From contig NZ_OZ061318.1 in NCBI RefSeq assembly GCF_964063345.1, positions 5,456,001-5,520,000 of the forward strand: 64,000 nt of DNA. Reading direction: 5' to 3'. Source of the DNA: Pseudomonas lini (GTDB lineage Bacteria; Pseudomonadota; Gammaproteobacteria; Pseudomonadales; Pseudomonadaceae). Made by a program: the position numbers and the translations under genes. Shown here piece after piece: positions 8,132-17,585 of this stretch; position 1 is the stretch's first letter, and each line of letters opens with the position of its first letter. A model generated the notes under the pieces. That model worked only from the letters and a program-made list of their open reading frames with translations. It was not told the DNA's origin and made no database searches.

Positions 8132-9280
8132 ATGAGCAGCACCTTCTTCATTCCATCCGTGAACATGATGGGCATTGGCAGTCTCGACGAAGCGATGCTC
8201 GCCATCCGCAAATATGGTTTCCGTAAAGCCTTGATCGTCACTGATGCAGGCCTGGCCAAAGCTGGCGTGGCCGCCAAGGTAGCCAGCCTTCTGGCCCAGC
8301 AGGACATCAACTCCACCCTGTTTGATGGCGCCAAACCGAATCCGACGACCAGCAATGTCGAGAAAGGCCTCGAGCTGCTTGGCCGTAGCGATTGTGATTT
8401 CATTATTTCCCTGGGCGGCGGCTCACCCCATGACTGCGCCAAGGGCATTGCCCTGTGCGCCACCAACGGCGGGCACATCAGTGATTACGAAGGCGTGGAT
8501 CAATCCGCCAAGCCACAGATGCCGTTGATTGCGATCAATACCACCGCCGGCACGGCGAGTGAAATGACCCGTTTCTGCATCATTACCGACGAAGTCCGGC
8601 ACGTTAAAATGGCCATCGTCGACCGTAACGTCACCCCACTGTTGTCGGTCAACGATCCTTCGCTGATGGCAGGCATGCCCAAAGGCCTGACCGCCGCGAC
8701 CGGCATGGACGCACTGACCCACGCTATCGAAGCCTACGTGTCGACTGCGGCAACGCCGATCACCGATGCCTGTGCACTCAAGGCCGTGGAATTGATCTCG
8801 GCCAACCTGCGCACTGCCGTTGCCCAGGGTGACGACATGACCGCCCGGGAAAATATGGCCTACGCGCAATTTCTTGCCGGCATGGCCTTCAACAATGCTT
8901 CGCTGGGCTATGTCCACGCCATGGCGCACCAACTGGGTGGGTTCTACGACCTGCCTCACGGCGTCTGTAATGCGATCCTGCTGCCCCATGTAGCCAGCTT
9001 CAACGCCAGCGTATGCCCGGCCCGGTTTAAAGATATCGCTAACGCAATGGGTGTCGACACCCAGCATCTGGATGCGGAAAAAGGCGCCGCCGCAGCCATC
9101 ACCGCCATCCGTAAACTGTCTTCGGATGTCGGTATTCCGAGCGGCCTCGCCGAACTGGGCGCCAAGGCCGACGATATCCCGATCCTGGCAGCCAATGCCA
9201 TGAAGGATGCCTGCGGCTTTACCAACCCGCGTCCTGCCAATCAGGACGAGATCGAGCAGATTTTCCATACCGCGATGTAA
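8132..9280 (+). CDS. yiaY: Iron-dependent alcohol dehydrogenase, YiaY type
   Basis: 382 residues, full length for group III metal-dependent alcohol dehydrogenases. It oxidises or reduces short alcohols/aldehydes with NAD(H) in the cytosol. Visible hallmarks are the nucleotide-binding [15 protein letters not shown] (residues 93-107), [13 protein letters not shown], the metal ligands D193 and H197 in [12 protein letters not shown] and two further histidines in [16 protein letters not shown]. The closeness to E. coli YiaY, as I remember it, is striking along the whole length. AGAGG precedes the ATG. A short peptide gene lies upstream and a strong terminator follows. Confidence 0.93.
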   Translation: MSSTFFIPSVNMMGIGSLDEAMLAIRKYGFRKALIVTDAGLAKAGVAAKVASLLAQQDINSTLFDGAKPNPTTSNVEKGLELLGRSDCDFIISLGGGSPHDCAKGIALCATNGGHISDYEGVDQSAKPQMPLIAINTTAGTASEMTRFCIITDEVRHVKMAIVDRNVTPLLSVNDPSLMAGMPKGLTAATGMDALTHAIEAYVSTAATPITDACALKAVELISANLRTAVAQGDDMTARENMAYAQFLAGMAFNNASLGYVHAMAHQLGGFYDLPHGVCNAILLPHVASFNASVCPARFKDIANAMGVDTQHLDAEKGAAAAITAIRKLSSDVGIPSGLAELGAKADDIPILAANAMKDACGFTNPRPANQDEIEQIFHTAM

Positions 9281-9307
9281 CTGATGTGAAGTGACGCCAG
9301 CCAGCTC

Positions 9308-9343
9308 AAAAGCCCCGCCTTCGGTTGAAGTGCGGGGCTTTTT
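9308..9343. terminator. Rho-independent terminator after yiaY
   Basis: Stem AAAAGCCCCGC (9308-9318) pairs with GCGGGGCTTTT (9332-9342), ending in a T run on the plus strand. It lies 28 bases after the yiaY stop. The A run on the other side could let it work in both directions. Confidence 0.9.
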
Positions 9344-9464
9344 GCAGCCATTCTGCATCGTCCTGAATAAGGTTCACACCTTCTGACTTCTTATCAGGAA
9401 GGCATTCACTGTCTTTGCGAAGTGAGGTGAGCGATGGATTCTATGATTCTGCGCGATCACCGAC

Positions 9465-9498
9465 AAAAAAACGGGTGCCCGTAAGGCACCCGTTTTTA
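9465..9498 (-). terminator. Terminator for the minus-strand gene at 9500
   Basis: AACGGGTGCC (9470-9479) pairs with GGCACCCGTT (9485-9494), flanked by a seven-base A run (9464-9470) that becomes the U tract on the minus strand. It starts immediately after the TAA of the 9500-9772 gene. Confidence 0.85.
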
Positions 9499-9499
9499 T

Positions 9500-9772
9500 T
9501 TACTCCGCTGCCTGCGCCCGCAAGCGTCTACCGATCACATCCATCAAATCACAGCCATCGCGCAACGGAATGGCCAGCAGTTTGGAGAAGTCCGACAGCA
9601 CCACAGTGTCGCAACCGATCTCGGCGCGGAATGCGATGTTTTCCAGTACTTGGGTGACGGCGCGAATGCGGTAGTCGGCCATGGCGTGCAGGACATCGAG
9701 GGGGGCTTGGGTGTCGATGAGCAGGGAGGCCGGGATCAGGTCGATTCCGGTGAGGGGCATGTATCTTTCCAT
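9500..9772 (-). CDS. Small uncharacterised helical protein (DUF3077/DUF6124-like?)
   Basis: 90 residues, starting at an ATG with GGAG nine bases upstream and ending directly at a strong terminator, so a real gene is likely. The sequence is mainly helical, without signal peptide or membrane segment. The pattern of an Asp/Pro-initiated helix (APLDVLHAMADYRIRAV) and a long second helix resembles the small Pseudomonas DUF3077/DUF6124-type proteins of unknown function, but the match is only by feel. A second ATG at 9760 is an alternative start. Confidence 0.55.
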   Translation of the reverse strand: MERYMPLTGIDLIPASLLIDTQAPLDVLHAMADYRIRAVTQVLENIAFRAEIGCDTVVLSDFSKLLAIPLRDGCDLMDVIGRRLRAQAAE

Positions 9773-9951
9773 AGGTGAAACTCCGAATCAGATTAATGAA
9801 GGACTGATCCGATCTGCAGGTCGCCAAATCTGGTCGCCATTTGGGCGACGGACGGACTATAAGCGTCAACGGGCTAGGCGGGCAAGGTGCAGGAATCTGA
9901 GCTTGGTGTAGGAAGTGGTGGACGAACCTTTCCTGCGTCTCTTGGAATCAT

Positions 9952-10590
9952 ATGACGCATAGGTTTCAGAGGGGAGAGAAGCTATACTCCTGCGCCATGC
10001 ACAATCCAGATCATATCCGCGAACTGCTCAAAAAATGGGTCGCCAAGACCATGCCTCATGGTGAGGGCGATGTCTTCATTGGGGAGCTTTGCTTCATCAA
10101 CAAAGCAAGGCGCGCAGATCTTGTGCATGCCAACGGCCAGCTAACGGCGTTCGAAATAAAATCCGCCTCAGATAGCTTGTCCCGATGGGAAGGGCAGCAA
10201 GATGCGTATCTCAGTTGTTTTGATCAGGTTTGGCTTTGCTGTCATTCCAAACACATCGAGAAAGCGTTCGGCGTAACTCATCGGAGCGTCGGAATTCTTG
10301 TGGTTGATGATCTTGGATCTATCGCTGTGGTCAGGAAAGCCACCCACAATAAGTTGCGCGATAAATTTACACTCACAGGGCTATTGTGGCGGTCGGAATT
10401 AGATGAGATTTGCAAAGAATTTCAACTTGAAACGAAAAGTGCTATGAGGATAAAGGAGGTGCGCCTCGAAGTGATCGAGGCGCTGGAGTGGGAGCTTATT
10501 CGAGATAAGGTTTTAAGCAGGCTTAAGGTTCGTTATTCTGGAGGTCAGAATATGTCGTCGATGGATACGTTGTCGCCATCATCTTGCTGA
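9952..10590 (+). CDS. sce7726-family protein, PD-(D/E)XK-like fold
   Basis: 212 residues from the first ATG; the ATG at 9997 (MHNPDHIRELLKKWV) is an equally good or better start, since neither has a convincing ribosome site. The middle carries RADLVHANGQLTAFEIKS followed by Q-x-x-x-Y and FDQVWLCC: an Asp strand, then E-x-K, the core of PD-(D/E)XK nuclease-like folds and typical of the sce7726 family. The family is usually found beside sce7725/Beta-type genes and has no established function. Here a broken Beta-family gene converges on it and their 3' ends overlap by 46 bases. The islet is AT-richer than its surroundings. Confidence 0.7.
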   Translation: MTHRFQRGEKLYSCAMHNPDHIRELLKKWVAKTMPHGEGDVFIGELCFINKARRADLVHANGQLTAFEIKSASDSLSRWEGQQDAYLSCFDQVWLCCHSKHIEKAFGVTHRSVGILVVDDLGSIAVVRKATHNKLRDKFTLTGLLWRSELDEICKEFQLETKSAMRIKEVRLEVIEALEWELIRDKVLSRLKVRYSGGQNMSSMDTLSPSSC

Positions 10591-11601
10591 AGAAATTGGA
10601 GCGTCGCGCAAATATGTTGATTGGCTCTTAGGCCGTTCCACACTCCGTTGTTACCATACCGCTCACTAGTTTGGCTGATACGTCCATATTCTCTGGTCGC
10701 CCAGCAAAAATCATCTCCGTGGTAGTCAGGCAGTTGACGAATATCTCTTGCTAACTGAACATAATTTTCGAATTCTTTATCTCTTCCCAGGCGTTTCAAC
10801 CACCATTCATTAGGTGTGTAATAACTGGCGAAGGGTATGACGGCCATGCCTTGGATATACTCAACTGCGGCGCCAGGGTTGGTGCCCGCGTAATCGCCAT
10901 AAATTAAGTTTGTTGAGTCATTTAATTGTTTGGCCTCAGCTTGCCAAACAATGTCGTGACATATGGCGGTGCTGGAGCTTCCTGATTGAGGTTTTTGACT
11001 TGGGAATGATGAGCTAATTAGGGTTGTGCTATGAACTTCGTAGTTGTTTAGTGCGGATAAGATGTGATCGAGAGTGCCGCCATTGATAGTGGATATTGGA
11101 GATTTATCTCCGAAATCCAAAATGACAAGTATGTTTTCTGGGGCTGATATGGCGTCTAGAATATTTATGGCCCTGTCCCAGCTTGGCCAACAATTTCAGG
11201 GGGGCAAACAACCCTGACTGCGATGATGTTGAAGTCTGTTAGCAATAGTCTTGCCAGTTGTATGATGTCGCGGGCGTTGTCAGTATCCAGCCAAGATACG
11301 ACTGGGATTAATGAGTTGTTTTTTGCTTTCACCTCTGCGAACCAATTGCGTTTATTTTCAAAGTGGTTTTTTGGATTGTGCAGGTCTCTTTCACCTATCA
11401 CGTCGCTGGCAATGTCAAGCGGGGATCTAGATATATCCATCAAATAAGGGTGGTCACCCCAGCCCGCAAGAAAATCATTAAGATGACGCTCCATGCCTCT
11501 CATGTTGAGAAGTGGGGATACCAATTCTTTACGTGGATCTTCTAGATTAATCAGTGCTTTTACATCGTTCTGCCTACCTTCATACACGGTATATAAAGCA
11601 T
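10545..11601 (-). pseudogene. Beta-family (sce7725-like) gene with two frameshifts
   Basis: The true start is probably the ATG at 11601 behind AAGGAAGG, reading MLYIPCMK. One base appears lost near 11575 (AAGGTAGG instead of a form keeping K-G-R), after which the frame continues as RQNDVKALINLEDPRKELVS down to about 11185. A second shift there moves from ...PEIVGQ to WDRAINILDAISAPENIL and on to a stop at 10545. Repaired, the product would be about 350 residues, the usual size of Beta-family proteins. Separate start codons inside the pieces are not credible genes. Function of the family is unknown; members occur in phages and genomic islands. Confidence 0.65.
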
Positions 11602-11625
11602 GGGTACCTTCCTTTGGTGGTGTGC

Positions 11626-11760
11626 TTAACCCGTCTGGGGTTGGATTGAGCGTAGATGCATTTTCCGCCACCAAGATCCTCGTGATGTATCTGCGTATTT
11701 CTGTTCGTGTTTCCTAGCGAACACATTTAAAAAATCAATCTCACCGGCATCAAGTTCCAT
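11626..11760 (-). CDS. 44-residue ORF upstream of the Beta-family gene
   Basis: ATG at 11760 to TAA at 11626-11628 on the minus strand, ending 24 bases before the proposed start of the Beta-family gene, so the two could be co-transcribed. The product begins MELDAGEIDFLNVFARKH and has a basic, Trp-containing middle (SRGSWWRKMHL). I do not recognise it. It may be a small partner protein or the remnant of a longer one, since the neighbouring gene is itself broken. GGAGG lies about 36 bases upstream of the ATG, too far to be its ribosome site. Confidence 0.3.
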   Translation of the reverse strand: MELDAGEIDFLNVFARKHEQKYADTSRGSWWRKMHLRSIQPQTG

Positions 11761-11835
11761 TGTTCATGCCTACGTAAATCCAATTACAATCCTCCGATTA
11801 TGTAGTGTCCTATCCCCACCCGAGACGGAACCTCA

Positions 11836-13194
11836 ATGCAAACCCCCACCACCCACCACCCCCTCTGGCAAACCTACCTCCTATTCCTCGCCCCCATGGT
11901 CCTCTCCAATTTCCTCCAATCCATGTCCGGCACGATCAACAGCATCTACATCGGCCAATTGCTCGGCACCCAGGCTCTCGCGGCGGTATCGGGTATGTTC
12001 CCCGTGGTGTTCTTCTTCATCGCTTTGGTCATCGGACTTGGCGCGGGCGCCGGGGTGTTGATCGGTCAAGCCTGGGGCGCTCGCGAGTTGCATTTGGTGA
12101 AGGCGATTGCTGGTTCGACGTTGCTGTTGGGGGCGATGATCGGGTTGGTGGCGGCGGTGTTGGGCAGTGTGTTTGCCCGACCGGCGTTGCAGGGGTTGGG
12201 GACGCCGGTGGATGTGCTGGACGATGCGGTGGCGTATGCGCATGTGATGATGTGGATCTTGCCGTCGCTGTTGGTGTTTGTGTTGTTCACGCAGTTGCTG
12301 CGTGGGGTGAGCGATACGGTGTCGCCGTTGTTGGCGCTGGTGGTGTCGACGTGTGTTGGGCTGGCGCTGACGCCGGCGTTGATTCTCGGTTGGTTGGGGT
12401 TGCCGCCGATGGGGATTCAGAGTGCGGCGTGGGCGGGGTTGGCGGGTAACTTGTCGGCGATGGGGTGGCTGGCGTGGCGGTTGATTCGCAAGGGGCATCC
12501 GTTGGCGCCGGATCGAGAGATGTTTGCGTCGATGCGGCTGGATCTGGAGATCCTCGGCAAGGTGTTGCGCATCGGGCTGCCGACCGGGTTGCAGATGGTG
12601 GTGTTGTCGGTGTCGGAGTTGGTGATTCTGGCGCTGGTGAACCAGCACGGTTCTCAGGCGACGGCGGCGTACGGGGCGGTGACGCAGATCGTCAATTACG
12701 TGCAGTTCCCGGCGCTGTCGATTGCGATCACCGCATCGATTCTCGGCGCACAGGCCATTGGCGCCGGACGCATCGAGCGCATGGGGCCGATTTTGCGCAC
12801 GGGGTTGTTGATCAACGTGTGCCTGACTGGCGGTCTGGTGGTGTTGGGTTACCTGCTGTCGCACTGGTTGCTGGGGTTGTTCCTCACGGATGATTCCACG
12901 CGGGCGATGGCCGAACACCTGTTGCACATCATGCTCTGGAGCCTGCTGGTGTTTGGTTTTCAGGCGATTGTCGGCGGCATCATGCGCGCCAGTGGCACGG
13001 TGCTGGTGCCGATGGCGGTTTCGATCGTTTGCGTGGTCGGGGTGCAGTTGCCGGTGGCGTATCTGCTGGATGCGCGCTTTGGGCTGCAAGGTGTCTGGAT
13101 GGCGTTTCCGGTGGCGTATCTGGGCATGCTGATCCTGCAGACGCTGTATTACAAAATGGTCTGGCAGCATCAGAAAATTGAGCGGTTGGTGTAG
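11836..13194 (+). CDS. MATE-family multidrug efflux transporter
   Basis: 452 residues with about twelve membrane segments arranged in two similar halves, the MATE topology. Family signatures include the N-terminal LAPMVLSNFLQSMSGTINSI, GAGAGVLIGQAWGAR near residue 75 (a MatE G-Q-x-x-G-A motif) and the equivalent SILGAQAIGAGR in the second half. It exports cationic compounds using Na+ or H+; the ion is not predictable here. The frame is strongly GC3-biased, which creates a long meaningless open frame on the opposite strand. It converges on the SDR gene 14 bases downstream. Confidence 0.93.
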   Translation: MQTPTTHHPLWQTYLLFLAPMVLSNFLQSMSGTINSIYIGQLLGTQALAAVSGMFPVVFFFIALVIGLGAGAGVLIGQAWGARELHLVKAIAGSTLLLGAMIGLVAAVLGSVFARPALQGLGTPVDVLDDAVAYAHVMMWILPSLLVFVLFTQLLRGVSDTVSPLLALVVSTCVGLALTPALILGWLGLPPMGIQSAAWAGLAGNLSAMGWLAWRLIRKGHPLAPDREMFASMRLDLEILGKVLRIGLPTGLQMVVLSVSELVILALVNQHGSQATAAYGAVTQIVNYVQFPALSIAITASILGAQAIGAGRIERMGPILRTGLLINVCLTGGLVVLGYLLSHWLLGLFLTDDSTRAMAEHLLHIMLWSLLVFGFQAIVGGIMRASGTVLVPMAVSIVCVVGVQLPVAYLLDARFGLQGVWMAFPVAYLGMLILQTLYYKMVWQHQKIERLV

Positions 13195-13208
13195 GCATCG
13201 TTTGAGTA

Positions 13209-13958
13209 TCAAACGCTGCTCTTGAGCCAGGTTTCGAAGCGCGTCGGCCCGATGATAGGGTGTTCTCCCGGCGTCAGCGAATGGTCATCGATTGGCGCGC
13301 CGAAGTAAGGGACCGTGTCGTCCGCTTGGGCCTGGCGCGGGTCGTTGGTGTGTTGCAAAAACAGGCGCACGAATTCCACCAGCGGCCAGCGCTCTGGGCC
13401 GGCCACTTCGAGGGTCTGATTGCTCGGCGCTTGCACGGCGACTTTCGCCATCGCCGTCGCGACATCGACCGCGGCAATCGGTTGCAGCTCGGCGGAAGTC
13501 AGGCGCACGGTGTCGCCTTCCTGCACGCCCGAGTGCGAAATCGCCCCGATGAACTCGAAGAACTGCGTGGCCCGCAGAATGGTGTAGGGGATGCCAGAGT
13601 CCTTGATGAGTTTTTCCTGCGCTATTTTCGCCCGGAAGTAACCGCTGTCGAGCATGCGCTCGGTGCCCACCACCGACAGGGCGACATGGTGTTTGACCCC
13701 GGCGGTTTTCTCGGCGGCAAGCAGGTTGCGCCCGCAGGTTTCGAAGAATTCGAGCACGGCAGCGTCTTCGAAGGAGGGCGAGTTGGCCACGTCGACCACC
13801 ACGTCGGCGCCTTGCAAGGCATCTTGCAATCCCTCGCCGGTGAGGGCGTTGACGCCGGTGCTGGGTGATGCGGCCAGGGTTTCATGCCCCAGGTCTTGCA
13901 GGTTTTTGCAGAGGTGTCTGCCGATCAGCCCGGTGCCGCCAATGACGACGATTTTCAT
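13209..13958 (-). CDS. NmrA-like SDR / NAD(P)-binding epimerase-type protein
   Basis: 249 residues from the ATG at 13958, which has GGGAG seven bases upstream; the longer open frame to 14123 is not needed. The N-terminus MKIVVIGGTGLIGRHL is the atypical-SDR Rossmann motif (GGTGxIG). VALSVVGTERMLDSGYFRAK and YTILRATQFFEF are typical of the NmrA/YwnB group, which lack the usual Tyr-x-x-x-Lys centre and bind NAD(P) for sensing or reduction. No pathway can be inferred from the neighbours. Confidence 0.85.
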   Translation of the reverse strand: MKIVVIGGTGLIGRHLCKNLQDLGHETLAASPSTGVNALTGEGLQDALQGADVVVDVANSPSFEDAAVLEFFETCGRNLLAAEKTAGVKHHVALSVVGTERMLDSGYFRAKIAQEKLIKDSGIPYTILRATQFFEFIGAISHSGVQEGDTVRLTSAELQPIAAVDVATAMAKVAVQAPSNQTLEVAGPERWPLVEFVRLFLQHTNDPRQAQADDTVPYFGAPIDDHSLTPGEHPIIGPTRFETWLKSSV

Positions 13959-14146
13959 GACGAGTCTCCCGATGCGTGTGCGCTGGGGTGGGGTGGGGTG
14001 GCTTGAAATCCTGCAACTATTAAAGACCCGGAATGTGTTCGATGGCAGTGGGCGCGACGATCGGGGTATTGGGTAAAAGAACGCCTGGTTCACAAAAAGA
14101 GCAGAAAATTGCACTGCTGGCAATGTTATATTGCCGGCCTCTGGCC

Positions 14147-14312
14147 TAATGCCAGTCAGTTAAGCGCAATCCATCCATGTGGGAGCGGCGGTGCGGCGAT
14201 CCGACTTGCTCGCGAAAGCGGTGTGTCAGGCGACATCTATGCTGGATGTGGCGCCATCTTCGCGGGCAAGCCCGCTCCCACAGGTTCCGCGCCTTAACTT
14301 ACATTAGGCGTC
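14147..14312. repeat. REP doublet with outer inverted repeats (copy 1)
   Basis: Two facing REP cores, GTGGGAGC at 14179 and GCAAGCCCGCTCCCAC ending about 14282, enclose a short variable centre. Outside them lie TAATGCCAGTCAGTTAAG (14148-14165) and its degenerate inverse CTTAACTTACATTAG (14292-14307). The left core carries a roughly 19-base insertion. The copy fills most of the 454-base gap upstream of the mag operon; the rest of that gap holds a small CCTCA/TGAGG hairpin (14319-14334) and the operon leader. Confidence 0.85.
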
Positions 14313-14412
14313 TGGGCCCTCATTTTTTGAGGTCCGACGGTCCAGCAGTCAGATCAAATAACGCGCCGAGGATTGGGCGCCAGGTTTCGTTATGCATGGC
14401 AGGAGGCGTTAC

Positions 14413-15204
14413 ATGCGTTGTGTTCTTTCACTGCTGACCACGCTGGTCTGCGCCCAGGTGGCATGGGCCGAGCCCTCGGCCGAGTTGTCGGAGCCTGTGG
14501 GCGGCTGGCGCTATCACGGCCTGCTGGACCGCAGTGAAAATCCGCGAGTCGCCTATCCTACGCCGCCCATCGACCGGGGTGTGCAGCGCAATCGCACGAT
14601 GATCGAAGGCCAGCTCAAGGCCCTCGGCACGCTCCGGGGGCCCCACAGCCTGGCGGTCAACGGCAATCCCCTGAATCTGTACACCGACGACCAAGGGCGT
14701 TTTGCCCGGCCGTATGCGTTCGGCGCCGGGTCCAACAGCGTCGAAGTGCGCAGTTCCGAGGGCAAGTCGCTCAAGCGCGTTCAATTCTATGAAGCCAACA
14801 ACCTGCGCACGCCGGCGCGCATTCGCGTGGTGCTGGGCTGGGATGATCCAAAGGCCGAACTCGATCTGCACATCATTACCCCCGACGGCCAGCATGCGTT
14901 CTGGGCTAGCCCGGCGATGAGCAATGGCGGCGGTCTGGACCCGGACGGGGTCGATGGCCCCGGTCCAGAAATGTTCACCATGACGGCGCCGATGCATGGC
15001 ACTTATCTGGTTTACGTGAACTATTGGGGTAACTTCGGCAGCGGCGGCTATAACTTCGATGAGACCAGCAACCAGAACGAGGTGATCACCTCGCAAATCA
15101 ATCTGGTGCTCAACGAAAACACCGTCGACGAAAAACGCGAGACCTTCATCGTGCCTTTGCGGGCGATCGGCGACCTGCTGCTGGTCAAGACTTTCAACTA
15201 TTAA
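14413..15204 (+). CDS. magA: MagA/YfaP-like periplasmic DUF2135 protein
   Basis: Starts at the ATG at 14413 with AGGAGG at 14401-14406; 263 residues. A signal peptide (MRCVLSLLTTLVCAQVAWA|EP) sends it to the periplasm. The C-terminal half is the DUF2135 beta domain: RIRVVLGWDDPKAELDLHII, TPDGQHAFW, GPEMFTMTAP and GTYLVYVNYWG. It is first of six genes in the order DUF2135, DUF2138, DUF1175, alpha-2-macroglobulin, DUF2300, DUF2135, which matches the P. aeruginosa mag operon and E. coli yfa genes as I remember them. The last gene is a paralogue. Symbol assigned by operon order. Confidence 0.85.
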   Translation: MRCVLSLLTTLVCAQVAWAEPSAELSEPVGGWRYHGLLDRSENPRVAYPTPPIDRGVQRNRTMIEGQLKALGTLRGPHSLAVNGNPLNLYTDDQGRFARPYAFGAGSNSVEVRSSEGKSLKRVQFYEANNLRTPARIRVVLGWDDPKAELDLHIITPDGQHAFWASPAMSNGGGLDPDGVDGPGPEMFTMTAPMHGTYLVYVNYWGNFGSGGYNFDETSNQNEVITSQINLVLNENTVDEKRETFIVPLRAIGDLLLVKTFNY

Positions 15205-15237
15205 ACATCCCGCACCACGGATGAATTGGGTTTGAAC

Positions 15238-16950
15238 ATGAGTGATAAGACTGTTTCCCCGGCCGCCGACGCACCTGCCGCCAACACTTCCCGTCGCTGG
15301 CCGGCGCTGGTAATCGGGCTGTGCCTGGTGGCCGGCGTGGCAGGCGGGTTGGGGTGGTTCCTGAACAAACCCAAGGCTCCACCTGCGGAACTGGCCAGTG
15401 ACAAACTGGGCATGAGCCGCCCGGACGGTTTGCTCGAAACCCACTCCCTGAGCCAATTGCCCAAGGATCTGCTGGCGGTGCCGTTTCTCAAGGAAACCCT
15501 GACCGAAGATTTCGTCTTCTATTACGAAGCCCACGCCGACCGTCTCGGTTTGATTGGCAGCCTGCGGCGGATCATTTACGAGCATGACCTGAAGCTGCAG
15601 GACAGCCTGATCGAGCAGCTGTTCGATCAACCGGCGGATGTGGCGCTGTGGCGCGGGGCTGATGGGCGTCTCAAGGATTTCCTGTTGGTGATGGATCGCG
15701 GCGGGCTGGCTAAGGTGCTGGAGCCGCTGGCGAAAGTGGCGCTGGATGATACGCAGCTGAGCAAACTCAGCGAGGTGAAAGTCGGCGCCGACGCCGTCAC
15801 GCTTTATCAGCTCAACTACAACGCCAGCAAGTCATTGGTGTTCGCCTCCCATGGCGACAAACTGGTGGTGCTGTCCAATCCGGCCAAGCTCTACGATCCG
15901 GAAAATGGCGCCTCGGAGGACACCGGCAGCGTTTCGACCAAGGCCATCGGCGCGTTGCTCAACGGCGACAAACTGTTCCCTGAAGCCTTCGGCCTGCCAG
16001 CGCGTACGCCCGAGGTGAAACAGCGCCTCTCGGTCAATTCCAGCGTGTTGGCCATGGGTTACCAGCGCTTCATCCCGAACTTCGCCGGCCTGCGTTTCGA
16101 CATGGATGACAAGGGTTGGCACAGCTTCCTCGCCATGGACGAACTGGACAACCAGCCGGACTTCGACTTCAAACCGATCTGGCAAGCCATGCCGATGGGC
16201 GCCAGCGCCTGCGTCGCCTTGCCATTGGCCGCCGAACCACAGAAACCGCTGCTGGTGAAACTCGGCGCCGAAGAGTCCGTGGCTCAAGCCCTGACCGAAC
16301 ACATGGCCGGTGCCGCCGGCCTGTGCTGGTACGCCGATTCGCGCCTGTACACGCCGCTGCTGGTGGCTAGCCTGAACGACGATGACAGCGCCAAACTCGA
16401 CGGCGACCTGGGCAACCTGTTCGGCTCGATGGTCGGCGCCTACGAAGGCAACGTTGCCGATCACGCGTTCCCGGTGGTCGAGAAACAGCAAGGCCAGACC
16501 CATCAGTGGCAGCGCCAGGTCAGCTCCAACTTCGGCCCCTATAAGGCCAAGGATGCCGAGCAACCGGACGCGATCACCGGCAAAGCCTTTATGCGCGTAA
16601 GCCTGGCGCGCCACGGTTCGACGCTGCTGTTCTCCCTCGACGACAAACTCGTCGACAAAGCCCTCGGCACCCTCGACAAGCGTTTCCCGCCCATGGCTGA
16701 CGTAGTGCCGAAAGACCTGCTGATGCCGATCTACTTCGGCCCGGATTCCATGGCGCAACTGATGCAACAGGAAACCCTCGACAGCCTGCCGCAGGACATG
16801 GAGCCGGTGTTTTACAACGCCGCGCAAACCTACCTGATCCCGAAACTGCGCACCCTCGGCGGCTATGGCAAATATGCCCTGACCTTGCCCAAAGGCAGCG
16901 AGCCCGACGGCCACTGGCAATGGCTGCCGCTGGAGTGGAAAGCCCTGTGA
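15238..16950 (+). CDS. magB: MagB/YfaA-like membrane-anchored DUF2138 protein
   Basis: About 570 residues from the ATG at 15238 (an in-frame TTG at 15226 is possible; no clear ribosome site for either). One N-terminal membrane helix ([20 protein letters not shown], residues about 25-44) anchors a large periplasmic domain. The body fits DUF2138/YfaA: an N-terminal [19 protein letters not shown] region and a repeat-like pattern of strands and helices. Function is unknown, but the gene always travels with the bacterial alpha-2-macroglobulin and the product is presumed to sit in the same envelope complex. Its stop overlaps the GTG of the next gene. Confidence 0.85.
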   Translation: MSDKTVSPAADAPAANTSRRWPALVIGLCLVAGVAGGLGWFLNKPKAPPAELASDKLGMSRPDGLLETHSLSQLPKDLLAVPFLKETLTEDFVFYYEAHADRLGLIGSLRRIIYEHDLKLQDSLIEQLFDQPADVALWRGADGRLKDFLLVMDRGGLAKVLEPLAKVALDDTQLSKLSEVKVGADAVTLYQLNYNASKSLVFASHGDKLVVLSNPAKLYDPENGASEDTGSVSTKAIGALLNGDKLFPEAFGLPARTPEVKQRLSVNSSVLAMGYQRFIPNFAGLRFDMDDKGWHSFLAMDELDNQPDFDFKPIWQAMPMGASACVALPLAAEPQKPLLVKLGAEESVAQALTEHMAGAAGLCWYADSRLYTPLLVASLNDDDSAKLDGDLGNLFGSMVGAYEGNVADHAFPVVEKQQGQTHQWQRQVSSNFGPYKAKDAEQPDAITGKAFMRVSLARHGSTLLFSLDDKLVDKALGTLDKRFPPMADVVPKDLLMPIYFGPDSMAQLMQQETLDSLPQDMEPVFYNAAQTYLIPKLRTLGGYGKYALTLPKGSEPDGHWQWLPLEWKAL

Positions 16951-17585
16951 CCGCACTCATCCGAGGCCTCGGCCTGCTGGCGTTGTTGCTGGGGTCTCGC
17001 ACCTTTGCCAGCGAAGCCGCAGCGCTCGACCCGCAGCAGTCCCAGGTATTCCGCGCCTGGTTCGTGCGCATCGCTCAGGAACAACTGACCCAAGGCCCGA
17101 GCCCGCGCTGGTATCAGCAGGACTGCGCCGGGCTGGTGCGGTTTGCCGCCAACGAAGCGCTGAAAGTTCATGACGACAAATGGCTGCGCAGCAATGGCCT
17201 GTCCAATCGTTACCTGCCGCCGGAACTGCAACTGAGCGATGCCCAACGCGGCCTCGCCCAGCAATGGCAGCAGGGCGGCGGCAAGGTCGGGCCCTACGTC
17301 AACGCGATCAAACTGATTCAGTTCAACAGTCATCTGGTCGGCCGCGATCTAGCCCAGGCCCGGCCCGGCGACTTGATGTTTTTCGATCAGGGCGATGACC
17401 AGCACCTGATGATCTGGATGGGCCGCTTCATCGCCTATCACACCGGCACTACCACCCCCACTGACAACGGCATGCGCTCCGCAAGCCTGCAACAACTCAT
17501 GACATGGAAGGACACCCGATGGATACCCGACGCAGCCAACCCCAACTTCATCGGCGTCTATCGACTGAACTTCCTCTCCCAATGA
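16947..17585 (+). CDS. magC: MagC/YfaT-like DUF1175 protein, NlpC/P60-type
   Basis: GTG at 16947 overlaps the preceding TGA (GTGA), giving 212 residues. A signal peptide or anchor ([18 protein letters not shown]) is followed by a papain-like core: Q-D-C60-A-G-L-V, the NlpC/P60 catalytic cysteine context, and later [13 protein letters not shown]153LMIWMGR with a third polar site at H165 (FIAYHTG). These look like an intact Cys-His pair, so peptidase or amidase activity on cell-wall peptides is plausible; this is inference from fold. The stop overlaps the ATG of magD. Confidence 0.85.
   Translation: MTALIRGLGLLALLLGSRTFASEAAALDPQQSQVFRAWFVRIAQEQLTQGPSPRWYQQDCAGLVRFAANEALKVHDDKWLRSNGLSNRYLPPELQLSDAQRGLAQQWQQGGGKVGPYVNAIKLIQFNSHLVGRDLAQARPGDLMFFDQGDDQHLMIWMGRFIAYHTGTTTPTDNGMRSASLQQLMTWKDTRWIPDAANPNFIGVYRLNFLSQ

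Noticed and set aside
9965..9993. Possible restriction or toxin-antitoxin start signals before the sce7726 gene
   Set aside because: A GGGGAGAG stretch is present but 20 bases from the second ATG, too far to settle the start; no antitoxin-like partner is visible.
10545..11120. Independent gene with TTG start at 11120
   Set aside because: The frame continues upstream with family-like sequence (WDRAINILDAISAPENIL) and joins the preceding piece after a one-base shift, so it is part of one broken gene.
11881..13212. A 443-codon open frame opposite the MATE gene
   Set aside because: Translation is dominated by His, Arg and Gln, caused by the extreme GT-rich codon use of the plus-strand transporter.
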